Of a DNA stretch of 64,000 nt, positions 25,426 to 33,399 are shown piece by piece. The notes under the pieces were generated by a model. The model did not search any database and had not been told where the DNA came from. It was given only the letters and a program-made list of their open reading frames with translations. The stretch covers positions 1 through 64,000 of the forward strand of contig CAXPZW010000056.1 of the NCBI GenBank assembly GCA_964221845.1. The letters run 5' to 3'. Each line of letters opens with the position of its first letter. Within the stretch, counting starts at the first letter, position 1. The stretch is from CAXPZW01 sp964221845. Lineage in GTDB: Bacteria; Bacteroidota; Bacteroidia; Flavobacteriales_D; Sanyastnellaceae. Both the position numbers and the translations under genes were made by a program.

Positions 25426-27735
25426 TTAGCGGACCACCGCTAGCTTGGTCACTTCTCGGGACTTCCCATCGGTGGTCGACACGTACACAAAGTAAATGCC
25501 TGTAGACACCGCACCGCCTGACGCGCGCTGCCCGTCCCACACCGCACGGCCTCCGTTGGCCACGGTTTGGAACACCACGTTGCCCGCCGCATCGGAGATC
25601 TTCACATCCGCATCTTGCGCCAAACCATCGATGATGATGTCACCCGCATACCCGGGCTGCACCGGGTTGGGGAACACCGAGACGTTCTCCATTTCAGGAT
25701 AGTAGTTGGTGGCATCGCCGCGGTAGGCGATCACGCCTTTTTCGGTGGCGAAGTACACCTCGCCTGTTTCGTGGTTGATGGCAATGTCCAAGACGTTGTT
25801 GCTCAGCAGCGGCGAGTTTTCGGCCGTAAAGTGTTGGATGGTTTGGGTGCCATCGGGGCTCAACAAGAAGACCCCACTGTTCACCGTACCGATCCACTTG
25901 CGGTTGGCCCCATCGATCTCGATGGCTTGTACCGTTTCGGTCTCGAGCAGGATTTGCACGTTGCCGTCCTGGGTGATCAGGATTTGTTGCGCGTCGCAGT
26001 TTTCGCCGCCTTCAAACAGGCAGTCTTGCGAATAGAACACAGCCAAGCCTTCGAGCAAGCCCACCCACATTTCACCGTCGAGGTCTTCTTCCATGCAGAA
26101 GACGTCGCGTGAGGGCAAACCGCCACTCCCCGCTTCGCTGTCCAGCAAAATCACGCTGTCATCGGTGGGATCGCCCGGAGTGTCGCCCGGGTTGAGTACG
26201 AGGATGCCCGTTTGGTCCGGCACCATGCACCAGATGTAGCCACTTGCCGCAGCAAGCACTTCAGTCACCCGGTTGAATTCGTCTACAAGTCCCGCCACAT
26301 TCAAGGCTTGGAACTCACCCCCGGCCGTGCGCACATGCAGCGGCGTGGCCGATTGGTTGTTGGAGAACCACAAGTTGCCGTCGCGGTCAAAGTCCAATCC
26401 CCCCACACCAAATCGCAGCGAACCGCCAAAGTCACCCGGGGTCAGGCTGCTGTTGAGGTCGTTGAACACATCGGCAAACTCGCCGTCCTTCATGCGGATG
26501 AGCCCGTGGTACCACGATCCAAAAAACACCTCAGTAGGGTCGAGCGGATTGATGCTCGCGTCCATGAGGTCAAAGAAGGTGGAATCTCCGAAGTTTCGTT
26601 CCCAAATCCATGATTTATCCACCAAACCATAGGTGCCTGCAGAAGTGTAGTTGGGGACCCAAGACGCATCCACGCCCCCGGTGCTGATCCACACATTGTT
26701 GTTCCAGGCCTCCACTCGGCGCACATCGGCACGCTTGGGCCCGTCGGGAAGCACCTTCCACTGCGCTCCAAAGAAGTTGAAGCCCAACAATCCGCCCTCG
26801 CCGTTGGCGATCCAAATGCGGTCATTGTCGGTATGCACCAAGGCATTGCCACGCAAAGGCGTATCGCTCACCTCGCCCCAAATACCGGTCTGGTCCAACG
26901 CCATGTTGTAAAAACGCAGGTTGCCATAGGTGGTCACTAGCAAACGGTCCTCGCTCAAGTGCACATCCCGAATGATCGTAGGATCCAATCCCGGCAACGC
27001 CTGCCAATCGCCAGTATCCAACGTCTGTACGTAAACGCGGTCCTGGTCGCCATCCTCAATCTGGGCCAGCATGTATTGCCCGTTGCGCTCCAAGTTCACC
27101 ACGTTGGCCATGGGCTCGGGTACCTCGGTCACCAAGTCCCAATTCTGGAAATCGGCCAAAAACGCATTCCCCCGCTCAGCCCGGTACACCCCGGCCTCAG
27201 TGGCTGCGTAAACAAAAGTCCCATCAAACACCACATCGTTAACCCCCACATAAATCTCATCGGGACCCAGGAACCACGTGTCGCTCACTTCTTGCTTAGC
27301 AGGGTCCAAGACCACCACCCCAAAGCCACAGCTCAGGTACGCCAACCCACCCTCAAAGGTCACCTCACGGATGCCCTTGTCGGCGAGAATGTTACTCTGC
27401 GCAATGTCCTGGAGGTTCACAGCAGCCTCGGACCAAATCAGGTCCAGGTTGCCATTGTCATACCCCACCAGCAACACCTTCTGCTGCTTGCTGTACCCAA
27501 TCGCACTCACCCCCACATCCGAAAGCACGGAGGTTTTGTTGTAACGCGTCACAGATTTATCGGGATGGTTGTAAGCAAACACCGCATACGGCGTCGCACA
27601 AAAGATCAACCCCTGCCCATCATCGGCCACATCAATGGTCTCGTAGTACGGCAGGTGCTCGGTCCAAAAACCAATCTGCCCCCACGCATGGGCGGCACTG
27701 GCTAGGAAGAAAAACGCAATAATCCAAGTTCTCAT
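25426..27735 (-). CDS. porZ: T9SS component PorZ
   Basis: The 769-residue protein has a signal peptide (cut near residue 19), a long beta-propeller region opening with FWTEHLPYYETIDVADDG and CATPYAVFAYN, and a type A C-terminal sorting domain (VFPNPVQPGYAGDI, GGAVSTGIYFVYVST, EVTKLAVVR). N-terminal pattern and size match PorZ, a surface protein of the T9SS attachment complex that is needed for delivery of the lipid anchor to the PorU sortase. It is itself a T9SS cargo. It faces the subtilase gene 2 bp away and has a TATTTTG box about 38 nt upstream (27774-27780, minus). Confidence 0.85.
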   Translation of the reverse strand: MRTWIIAFFFLASAAHAWGQIGFWTEHLPYYETIDVADDGQGLIFCATPYAVFAYNHPDKSVTRYNKTSVLSDVGVSAIGYSKQQKVLLVGYDNGNLDLIWSEAAVNLQDIAQSNILADKGIREVTFEGGLAYLSCGFGVVVLDPAKQEVSDTWFLGPDEIYVGVNDVVFDGTFVYAATEAGVYRAERGNAFLADFQNWDLVTEVPEPMANVVNLERNGQYMLAQIEDGDQDRVYVQTLDTGDWQALPGLDPTIIRDVHLSEDRLLVTTYGNLRFYNMALDQTGIWGEVSDTPLRGNALVHTDNDRIWIANGEGGLLGFNFFGAQWKVLPDGPKRADVRRVEAWNNNVWISTGGVDASWVPNYTSAGTYGLVDKSWIWERNFGDSTFFDLMDASINPLDPTEVFFGSWYHGLIRMKDGEFADVFNDLNSSLTPGDFGGSLRFGVGGLDFDRDGNLWFSNNQSATPLHVRTAGGEFQALNVAGLVDEFNRVTEVLAAASGYIWCMVPDQTGILVLNPGDTPGDPTDDSVILLDSEAGSGGLPSRDVFCMEEDLDGEMWVGLLEGLAVFYSQDCLFEGGENCDAQQILITQDGNVQILLETETVQAIEIDGANRKWIGTVNSGVFLLSPDGTQTIQHFTAENSPLLSNNVLDIAINHETGEVYFATEKGVIAYRGDATNYYPEMENVSVFPNPVQPGYAGDIIIDGLAQDADVKISDAAGNVVFQTVANGGRAVWDGQRASGGAVSTGIYFVYVSTTDGKSREVTKLAVVR

Positions 27736-27865
27736 AAGCGATCAAGAAGGCCGGTCAGGCCTCAGGCTAACGTCAAAATAACGGGATTCGTACACGCCAA
27801 TGTTCACACCTCAATCCGTTTTTTCAATTCAACCCCAGTAATGCTAATTTTACCCCCCAACAGCC

Positions 27866-27939
27866 GGCCCCGTAGTTCAACTGGATAGAATATCAGATTT
27901 CGGCTCTGAGGGTTGGGGGTTCGAATCCTCCCGGGGTCA
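27866..27939 (+). tRNA. tRNA-Arg (anticodon TCG)
   Basis: A full cloverleaf folds. The acceptor is GGCCCCG paired with CGGGGTC plus discriminator A. The D arm is GTTC/GAAT, the anticodon stem TCAGA/TCTGA with loop TTTCGGC (anticodon TCG, codon CGA), and the T arm GGGGG/CCTCC around TTCGAAT. Length is 74 nt with no encoded CCA. A terminator follows 21 bp later. Confidence 0.96.
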
Positions 27940-27954
27940 CAAGAACAAGGCTAT

Positions 27955-28072
27955 AAGAGGCCCGACGCGACAGCGTCGGGTTTTTTGTTTGACCAAGAAT
28001 ACCAAGGCGCGCAGCCCTTGAGCATTCTTGGATAGGCAAAAAACCTCGTCGGCTCTGCCGACGTAAGGCCTC
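27955..28072. repeat. 118-bp nested inverted-repeat block
   Basis: The ends AGAGGCC (27955) and GGCCTCT (28066) pair. Inside them GGTTTTTTG (27979) pairs with CAAAAAACC (28037), and CCAAGAAT (27993) with ATTCTTGG (28024). Each half also has its own hairpin: CCCGACGC/GCGTCGGG, and CGTCGGC/GCCGACG at 28047-28063. On the minus strand the second hairpin followed by GGTTTTTT is also terminator-like. So two terminator-like halves face each other across a central hairpin. Confidence 0.7.
27961..27986 (+). terminator. Terminator of tRNA-Arg
   Basis: An 8-bp stem CCCGACGC / GCGTCGGG with loop GACA is followed by six T residues. Confidence 0.9.
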
Positions 28073-28112
28073 TGTGCAGCCAGTTCGGAATTTTGAGCCC
28101 ACGAGGATCTGC

Positions 28113-28129
28113 AATCCTCCCGGGGTCAC
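28113..28129 (+). repeat. 17-bp copy of the tRNA-Arg 3' end
   Basis: AATCCTCCCGGGGTCAC at 28113-28129 is identical to 27924-27940, which is the 3' end of the tRNA plus one base. Upstream bases (CAGTTCGGAATTTTGAG at 28081) weakly resemble the anticodon arm, so this may be a decayed tRNA copy or an attachment-site remnant. Confidence 0.7.
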
Positions 28130-28130
28130 T

Positions 28131-28168
28131 AAAAACCCTTCTAAGTCATCGATTTAGAAGGTTTTTTT
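28131..28168 (+). terminator. Second terminator after the tRNA 3'-end copy
   Basis: The stem AAAAACCCTTCTAA / TTAGAAGGTTTTT, with one bulged C and a run of seven T residues, directly follows the duplicated tRNA 3' end. Confidence 0.75.
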
Positions 28169-28343
28169 GTGCAACGAGGTGTTCGTATGCCTGTCACCGA
28201 CGAAACATTCTAAATTGGCCGTTGAAGCCGCACAGCGCTTGAGCACTTCAGACAACTGGACCATGAGAACCACTTCTCCACCATCCTTCTTGAGACGAAT
28301 TACGCCGCGTGTGTGAGGCGGTAATCAACGTACATCTGGCTGT

Positions 28344-29738
28344 ATGTCTTTCACACATTTCCTCTTTCTCTTTGCCTTCTTGCCTGTTGTATTAGGGATC
28401 AACCGGTTTCTCCCGCTGCGCTGGAGCAATGTGTTCCTGTTGATCACCTCGTTGCTGTTTTACTTCGCTGGCGAATCCACGTTGGTGCTGCTGCTGATCT
28501 GCTCGATTGCTTGGAATTACCTCGGGGCATTGACGATGCAGCGATGGATACAACACAAACGAGTCATACTCGGGCTGGCCATTGCAGGAAACCTCATGGT
28601 GCTGGTGTATTACAAGTACGTTGTATACCTCACCCATCTGATGGGTTTGGACACTTGGGCCAACGAATACCGCCTCGCTGATGTAGCCCTGCCCTTGGGC
28701 ATCAGCTTCTTCACCTTCCAAGGGATCTCTTATTTGGTGGATGTCTCGCGAGGAGAACATCAGGCTGCAAGGAACCCCATTAAAGTAGGGTTGTATATCG
28801 CGCTGTTCCCTCAGTTAATTGCTGGGCCGATTGTCAAATACAAAGAAATCGCAACCGCGTTGGAACAGCGGTCCACCACCCATGCCCAACGTTGGAATGG
28901 GTGTTTGAAATTCCTACGCGGGCTGGTCAAAAAAGTGGTGTTTGCAAACCAATTCGCCTTGATCGCGGACGCCACCTTTTCTGAAGCCAGCATGGGGCTT
29001 CCAAGCTCCATAGCATGGCTCGGTTTGGTGGCCTATACGCTGCAAATTTATTATGACTTTTCGGGGTACTCAGACATGGCGATCGGGCTGTGTCGGATCA
29101 TGGGATTTACCATACCGGAGAACTTCAACCACCCATACATCGCCCGATCTCTGCGAGATTTTTGGCGGCGCTGGCACATCTCGTTGTCCACCTGGTTCAG
29201 AGACTATTTGTACATCCCACTTGGCGGCAGTCGGGTCACCACTTGGCGGGTGTATCTGAATTTGTGTATTGTGTTCTTCATCACCGGTTTGTGGCACGGC
29301 GCAAGCACCAACTTTGTGCTTTGGGGACTCATGCATGGCGCGTGGATACTACTCGAGCGCAGGTTTGCCAACACCTTGAATCGCCTTCCTCGCTGGCTGC
29401 AACACGGCATCACCTTGCTGGTAGTCATGCTTACGTGGGTGTTCTTTCGCTTGGAAAACCTCCATGAGGCCTGTCTGTATTTCACATGCCTCTTTCAAGG
29501 TATGGGTGAGAACTTTTTTGCACTGACCTACACCACACCCTATCTCTGGACACTGTTGGCCGCTGGCGCTCTGCTTACAACCCCCTTGCGTCATGCATTG
29601 GTCAAGTGGAGGGACCAGTGGTTGCATCCAAAAACAAGTGTGGTACTTCAGTGCATCATCTATGGCGGCGCAGGGGTGTTCTGTTGGATGGAGATGAGCT
29701 CAGCCACCTACCAGTCATTTATTTATTTCAAGTTCTAG
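28344..29738 (+). CDS. MBOAT-family membrane O-acyltransferase (AlgI-like)
   Basis: The 464-residue polytopic protein has roughly ten membrane helices. Family features are LPLGISFFTFQGISYLVDV, IAGPIVKYKE, YYDFSGYSDMAIG, and the catalytic region DFWRRWHISLSTWFRDYLY followed by ITGLWHGASTNFVLWG with the active His. AlgI-type MBOAT proteins carry acetyl groups across the inner membrane for O-acetylation of exported polysaccharide. Its TAG stop overlaps the GTG start of the AlgX-like gene (TAGTG), so the two are translationally coupled. The pair lies just after the tRNA-Arg/hairpin block, and its codon and base use look more AT-rich than later genes, consistent with acquisition at the tRNA. Confidence 0.9.
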   Translation: MSFTHFLFLFAFLPVVLGINRFLPLRWSNVFLLITSLLFYFAGESTLVLLLICSIAWNYLGALTMQRWIQHKRVILGLAIAGNLMVLVYYKYVVYLTHLMGLDTWANEYRLADVALPLGISFFTFQGISYLVDVSRGEHQAARNPIKVGLYIALFPQLIAGPIVKYKEIATALEQRSTTHAQRWNGCLKFLRGLVKKVVFANQFALIADATFSEASMGLPSSIAWLGLVAYTLQIYYDFSGYSDMAIGLCRIMGFTIPENFNHPYIARSLRDFWRRWHISLSTWFRDYLYIPLGGSRVTTWRVYLNLCIVFFITGLWHGASTNFVLWGLMHGAWILLERRFANTLNRLPRWLQHGITLLVVMLTWVFFRLENLHEACLYFTCLFQGMGENFFALTYTTPYLWTLLAAGALLTTPLRHALVKWRDQWLHPKTSVVLQCIIYGGAGVFCWMEMSSATYQSFIYFKF

Positions 29739-30796
29739 TGGACCTTACGCAGCGCATCTTTGTCAACTTACTCTTTCTTGTCCTGCTCATTCCAGGAGCA
29801 CTCCTGCTGCTGGATTGTGACAAAGGGAAAACGTGCGAACGGCGTGATCTGGCTAGAAAGCCTGTTTTCGGCTGGAATCCTCTGCCCGTAGATTCACTCG
29901 ATACGTATTTCAAAGATCACTTTGCGCTGCGCAACCGACTTTCTCATTGGAATGCGTCGCTCAAATATGAACTGTTCCATTCTTCGGCCCATCCGCAATT
30001 GACGCAATTGGGAAGCGACGGTTGGTGGTTCTACACTTCTCGCGAAGACGGGGCGTATGAAAGCCGCACGCAGAGCAAACACCTTTCAAAGGAAGAGATT
30101 GCATCGATCGCAACACTGCTCCTTGACCGCAAAAACCAATTGCAGCTCCAAGGCATAGACTACGTTGCGGCTGTCTGGCCAGACAAAACTTCAATCTATC
30201 CGGAATTTCAACCTTGGAACCTTCGCGTGCAGACGGCTGATGGACCCAACAAAACAACACGCGTGAATCATGCGCTGTCCGAACGCAATACTGATTGGCG
30301 CATATTGGAAGTTCAGGATGAACTGCGCGCGCGCTCTGGGCGCGTTCAAACCTACCACAAGATCGACACCCATTGGAACAAAGTCGGGGCGCACTGTGCT
30401 TACAGCCAGCTCATGCTTTGGCTTGGAAAAAAACCCTTGGCGCTGGATGATTTTGCACCTACAGACAGCGTCAATCGCGATGGAGACCTCAAAGCCCTTG
30501 CAGGTTTGTGCAATCACCCGAACATCCAAGACTGGCAACCCAGGTTGGCGGACCAACTCGATCCGGACTCCTATTTCACCCAAGAATACGACCGCTGCCT
30601 GATTGTTGAGCAAGCGAATGCCACGCATACCGAGACCATTTTGGTCTTTCGCGACTCCTTTACATCGGCCCTGGTCCCTCTGATAGCGAGACACTACTCC
30701 AAAGCCATCTTCATTTGGGAGGGGTACCACCAAAAGTGGGTTGAGAAGTTTCAACCCAATGTGATTCTTGACGCCAAAGTGGAGCGCTATTTTTAA
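29738..30796 (+). CDS. AlgX/AlgJ-like SGNH hydrolase-family acetyltransferase partner
   Basis: The 352-residue protein (GTG start overlapping the MBOAT stop) has an N-terminal membrane anchor or signal (IFVNLLFLVLLIPGALLLLD). The periplasmic domain has VDSLDTYFKDHFALRNRL, the DHHW-like motif KIDTHWNKVGAHCAY with its catalytic-type Asp and His, and VFRDSFTSALVP, which carries the nucleophile Ser where relatives have GDSF. The R in place of G is unusual. It should receive acetyl groups from the MBOAT protein and place them on a glycan in the periplasm. The actual glycan is unknown. An in-frame extension upstream overlaps MBOAT coding sequence and was rejected. Confidence 0.8.
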   Translation: MDLTQRIFVNLLFLVLLIPGALLLLDCDKGKTCERRDLARKPVFGWNPLPVDSLDTYFKDHFALRNRLSHWNASLKYELFHSSAHPQLTQLGSDGWWFYTSREDGAYESRTQSKHLSKEEIASIATLLLDRKNQLQLQGIDYVAAVWPDKTSIYPEFQPWNLRVQTADGPNKTTRVNHALSERNTDWRILEVQDELRARSGRVQTYHKIDTHWNKVGAHCAYSQLMLWLGKKPLALDDFAPTDSVNRDGDLKALAGLCNHPNIQDWQPRLADQLDPDSYFTQEYDRCLIVEQANATHTETILVFRDSFTSALVPLIARHYSKAIFIWEGYHQKWVEKFQPNVILDAKVERYF

Positions 30797-30840
30797 TGGG
30801 AAACCGCCGGACCGACAGCGACCGCATTCAACCCCAATGC

Positions 30841-32163
30841 TCAATCGCAGACCGCCCCAAAGCTGGCCAAGACCGCCAGCAAATCTGCCGTCTCAACCTG
30901 CCCCGAGCCATTCACATCGGCGCCGTCACACCCCACTGACGTGCACGGATCAAACGTGCAACTGCCGTCGTCCAGCGTGGCCGCAGGGTTGTAGTTGTTG
31001 GCTGCGTCGTAGGTGCAGCCTGGCATCTCGGGCACAGCGCAAGCGCAATCTGCTCCCAGCACTTCGCCGGTGGTAGCGGCATCACCGTCGTCACACGGGT
31101 CGCCGGGATAGGTGCAGACATCTGCGAGGGTCGCGGTAGCGTCGTAGTTGCAGGCGGTGTTGTCCATGCATCCCGCACACGTAATGAAATCACACGAACC
31201 GTCGTTCACCGTTGCGGCAGGGTTATAATTGCAACCGAAGGGATCGGTGCACCCCAACACGTCCACCACTTCACAGGTGCAGCTTGCGGTGATTTCCTCG
31301 CCGGTGGTGGCGGCGTCGCCGTCGTCACACGCATCGCCCACGAAGAGGCACGAGCCGTCATCGGTGTTGGCTGCAGCGTCGTAGTTGCAGGCGGTGTCGT
31401 CGATGCAACCGTCTACCGCCACCCAAAGCCAGGCGTCGTAGACCAGCTCTGGGTGATCGATGTAGGGGTTGCGGTTGCCTTGGGCGGTTTCAATACGGTC
31501 GTTGCGCGTGAGTTCAGCTGCGCTGACCGGATCATCCAAGTGCCAGGTGTACAACAAGCTCACGCTGCCAATGAGGCTGATATCCCCAGCCTGAGTGGGA
31601 TACATGGTATAGAAGTAGAACAGTTGACGTGCCACATCGCCTTTGCGCGCTTCACGGGGTTCCCACACCGAATTGTAACGCTCGGAGTAATCATCGGCGT
31701 TGGCCGGTTGAGTGCTCGTAGATTGGTAGTTGCCAGCGCCGTCCACTCCGTACCATACAGCATTGGCATCGTCCACCTCGGAGAACGGGTAATTGGACCG
31801 GGCGGAATTAGCAGAACCGTGCGCCGGACGCAGATTGTGGATGTCAGAACGCATGGGTGAGGCGCTGCCGTATAACGATTGCGGCACCAAGTGTTCTGCA
31901 TTGATGGGGTCCGGAAACGTGGTGAATTCGGCCGGTTGTTGGAACCCGGTGTAAATGCACTCGACATTCCCGCCCGACTCGTCGGTAAACGAGTACATCT
32001 GTTGGCGGGCAACTGAATAGCCCAAATCGGTGAAATCAGTGTCGTACCAGTTGATCTTCAACCAGTCACGCAAATCTTCAAGCACAAGCCCTGCAGGCGG
32101 AGTTTGGCTCGAGACTGCCGTTTGCACAAGAACGGCAAGCAGCACAAGGAAAGCAGCACGCAT
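30841..32163 (-). CDS. Secreted endonuclease I-family nuclease with GCTDP repeats and dockerin-like tail
   Basis: The 440-residue protein has a signal peptide (cut near residue 19 before QTPPAG) and an endonuclease I domain to about residue 245. The domain has the catalytic NAEHLVPQS motif, DIHNLRPAHGSANSARSNYP, and a GDVARQLFYFYTMYP helix near a metal site. Five Cys-rich modules of the GCTDPxxCNYxPAA type follow. The C-terminus ADVNGSGQVETADLLAVLAS is a single dockerin-like loop ending FGAVCD. It probably degrades extracellular DNA for nutrients. No type A sorting domain is visible, as in the adhesin and the subtilase. A TATTTTAG box lies upstream on minus. Confidence 0.88.
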   Translation of the reverse strand: MRAAFLVLLAVLVQTAVSSQTPPAGLVLEDLRDWLKINWYDTDFTDLGYSVARQQMYSFTDESGGNVECIYTGFQQPAEFTTFPDPINAEHLVPQSLYGSASPMRSDIHNLRPAHGSANSARSNYPFSEVDDANAVWYGVDGAGNYQSTSTQPANADDYSERYNSVWEPREARKGDVARQLFYFYTMYPTQAGDISLIGSVSLLYTWHLDDPVSAAELTRNDRIETAQGNRNPYIDHPELVYDAWLWVAVDGCIDDTACNYDAAANTDDGSCLFVGDACDDGDAATTGEEITASCTCEVVDVLGCTDPFGCNYNPAATVNDGSCDFITCAGCMDNTACNYDATATLADVCTYPGDPCDDGDAATTGEVLGADCACAVPEMPGCTYDAANNYNPAATLDDGSCTFDPCTSVGCDGADVNGSGQVETADLLAVLASFGAVCD

Positions 32164-32234
32164 AGATCAAAGAGTTCTCCTCTAAAATACGGCATGTCGG
32201 CCATTTCCAGTCAGACAGAGTGCGGAAGTTGTCC

Positions 32235-33296
32235 TTACACGTGATAAATCGCACCCGCGCTGTGGTCGCGACCACCGGTCACCGAGCCAAGCACATTCAC
32301 CTCCAGGCGACGGCGGAGCACCCCAAGGAAGGCAAAAATCATCGCCTCTTTGAACTGCACCAAGGTTTCGTCGGGCACAATCAGTTGCGCTGCACAATGC
32401 TCTTGCAGACGCTCCATTAAGTAGGTGTTCAATGCGCCCCCACCCGTAACCAATACCTTTTTATCCGGCTCGTTCATCACGCGGCCCATTTGGATGGCCA
32501 CGTGCTCCACAAACGTGCGCAACTTGGAATTGGGCGAGGCGGTGCTGCGGTCCAGAGTGGGCAAGAAGATGCTCTCCAACCATTCGCGGCCGAGGCTTTT
32601 GGGGCCTGTGCGCTGGTAAAACGACACGTTGTTAAGGCGGTTCAAAAGTGGCTCCTTCAGCGCACCTGCGCGCGCAAATTCACCGTCGCGATCGAACTCG
32701 TGGTTAAGCTCACGGGCCAAACGGTTCATCACCGTGTTGACCGGACAAACGTCAAACGCGTGCATGACGCCGTCCCGTTCGTAAGAGACGTTGGCAAAGC
32801 CACCCATATTCAGGCAGTAGTCGTACTCCCCAAAGAGCAGCTTATCACCCATTGGCACAAGCGGAGCGCCTTGGCCGCCGTTGGCCACATCCTGGCTGCG
32901 GAAGTCGCCGATGACCGGCAGTCCACACCCCGCAACGATGGTAGCCGGGTGGCCGATTTGTGAGGTGAGGTTCAGGTCGGGTTTGTGGAAGACAGTATGG
33001 CCATGAGAAGCCACGAAATCCACCGGTTCGCCCTGGCGGAAGTCGTCCACCAACGCGCCCAAGTATCCGCCAAAATCGCGGTCCAGCTGGGTGAGTTCAA
33101 ACCCTGAAAAACCGTAAGCGGTCTCGAGTTTGTTCTTCCAAATCATTTGAAACGGAACAGTTTCGGCGCGTACAATCTTGTAGCTCCAGGTGTCCGCCTT
33201 GCGGAATTCACACAGGGCCAAATCGACGCCATCAAGCGAAGTGCCTGACATGAGGCCAATCACACGGTACACGGGGGTTGAAGAACCTTGACTCAT
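32235..33296 (-). CDS. anmK: Anhydro-N-acetylmuramic acid kinase
   Basis: The 353-residue cytoplasmic kinase phosphorylates and opens 1,6-anhydro-MurNAc from recycled peptidoglycan. IGLMSGTSLDGVDLAL is the ATP-binding N-terminus. SHGHTVFHKPDL, MGGFANVSY, DVCPVNTVMN and KVLVTGGGALN are family motifs. Length is normal. No other recycling gene is adjacent. It is divergent from the acyl-CoA dehydrogenase gene. Confidence 0.95.
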   Translation of the reverse strand: MSQGSSTPVYRVIGLMSGTSLDGVDLALCEFRKADTWSYKIVRAETVPFQMIWKNKLETAYGFSGFELTQLDRDFGGYLGALVDDFRQGEPVDFVASHGHTVFHKPDLNLTSQIGHPATIVAGCGLPVIGDFRSQDVANGGQGAPLVPMGDKLLFGEYDYCLNMGGFANVSYERDGVMHAFDVCPVNTVMNRLARELNHEFDRDGEFARAGALKEPLLNRLNNVSFYQRTGPKSLGREWLESIFLPTLDRSTASPNSKLRTFVEHVAIQMGRVMNEPDKKVLVTGGGALNTYLMERLQEHCAAQLIVPDETLVQFKEAMIFAFLGVLRRRLEVNVLGSVTGGRDHSAGAIYHV

Positions 33297-33314
33297 TGGG
33301 TTTATTGCTTGGAA

Positions 33315-33328
33315 GGGCTAATTTAGCG
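33315..33328. promoter_or_regulatory. Symmetric AT box between anmK and the acyl-CoA dehydrogenase
   Basis: GCTAATTTAGC is a palindrome about a central T. It offers TAATTTAG on plus and TAAATTAG on minus, each one or two bases from the -7 consensus, in the short divergent gap. It could serve both genes. Confidence 0.3.
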
Positions 33329-33399
33329 CCCCGCAAGGAAAGGGCCGCAATGAACGCCCGTTCCCCGAGTATTTTTCGAGAAACCAGGACCCAACATTC

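Noticed and set aside
27893..28129. Minus-strand 78-codon frame ending VTPGGFEPPTLRAEI
   Set aside because: It is the antisense of the tRNA-Arg and its hairpin block. The translated tRNA gives this familiar artefact sequence.
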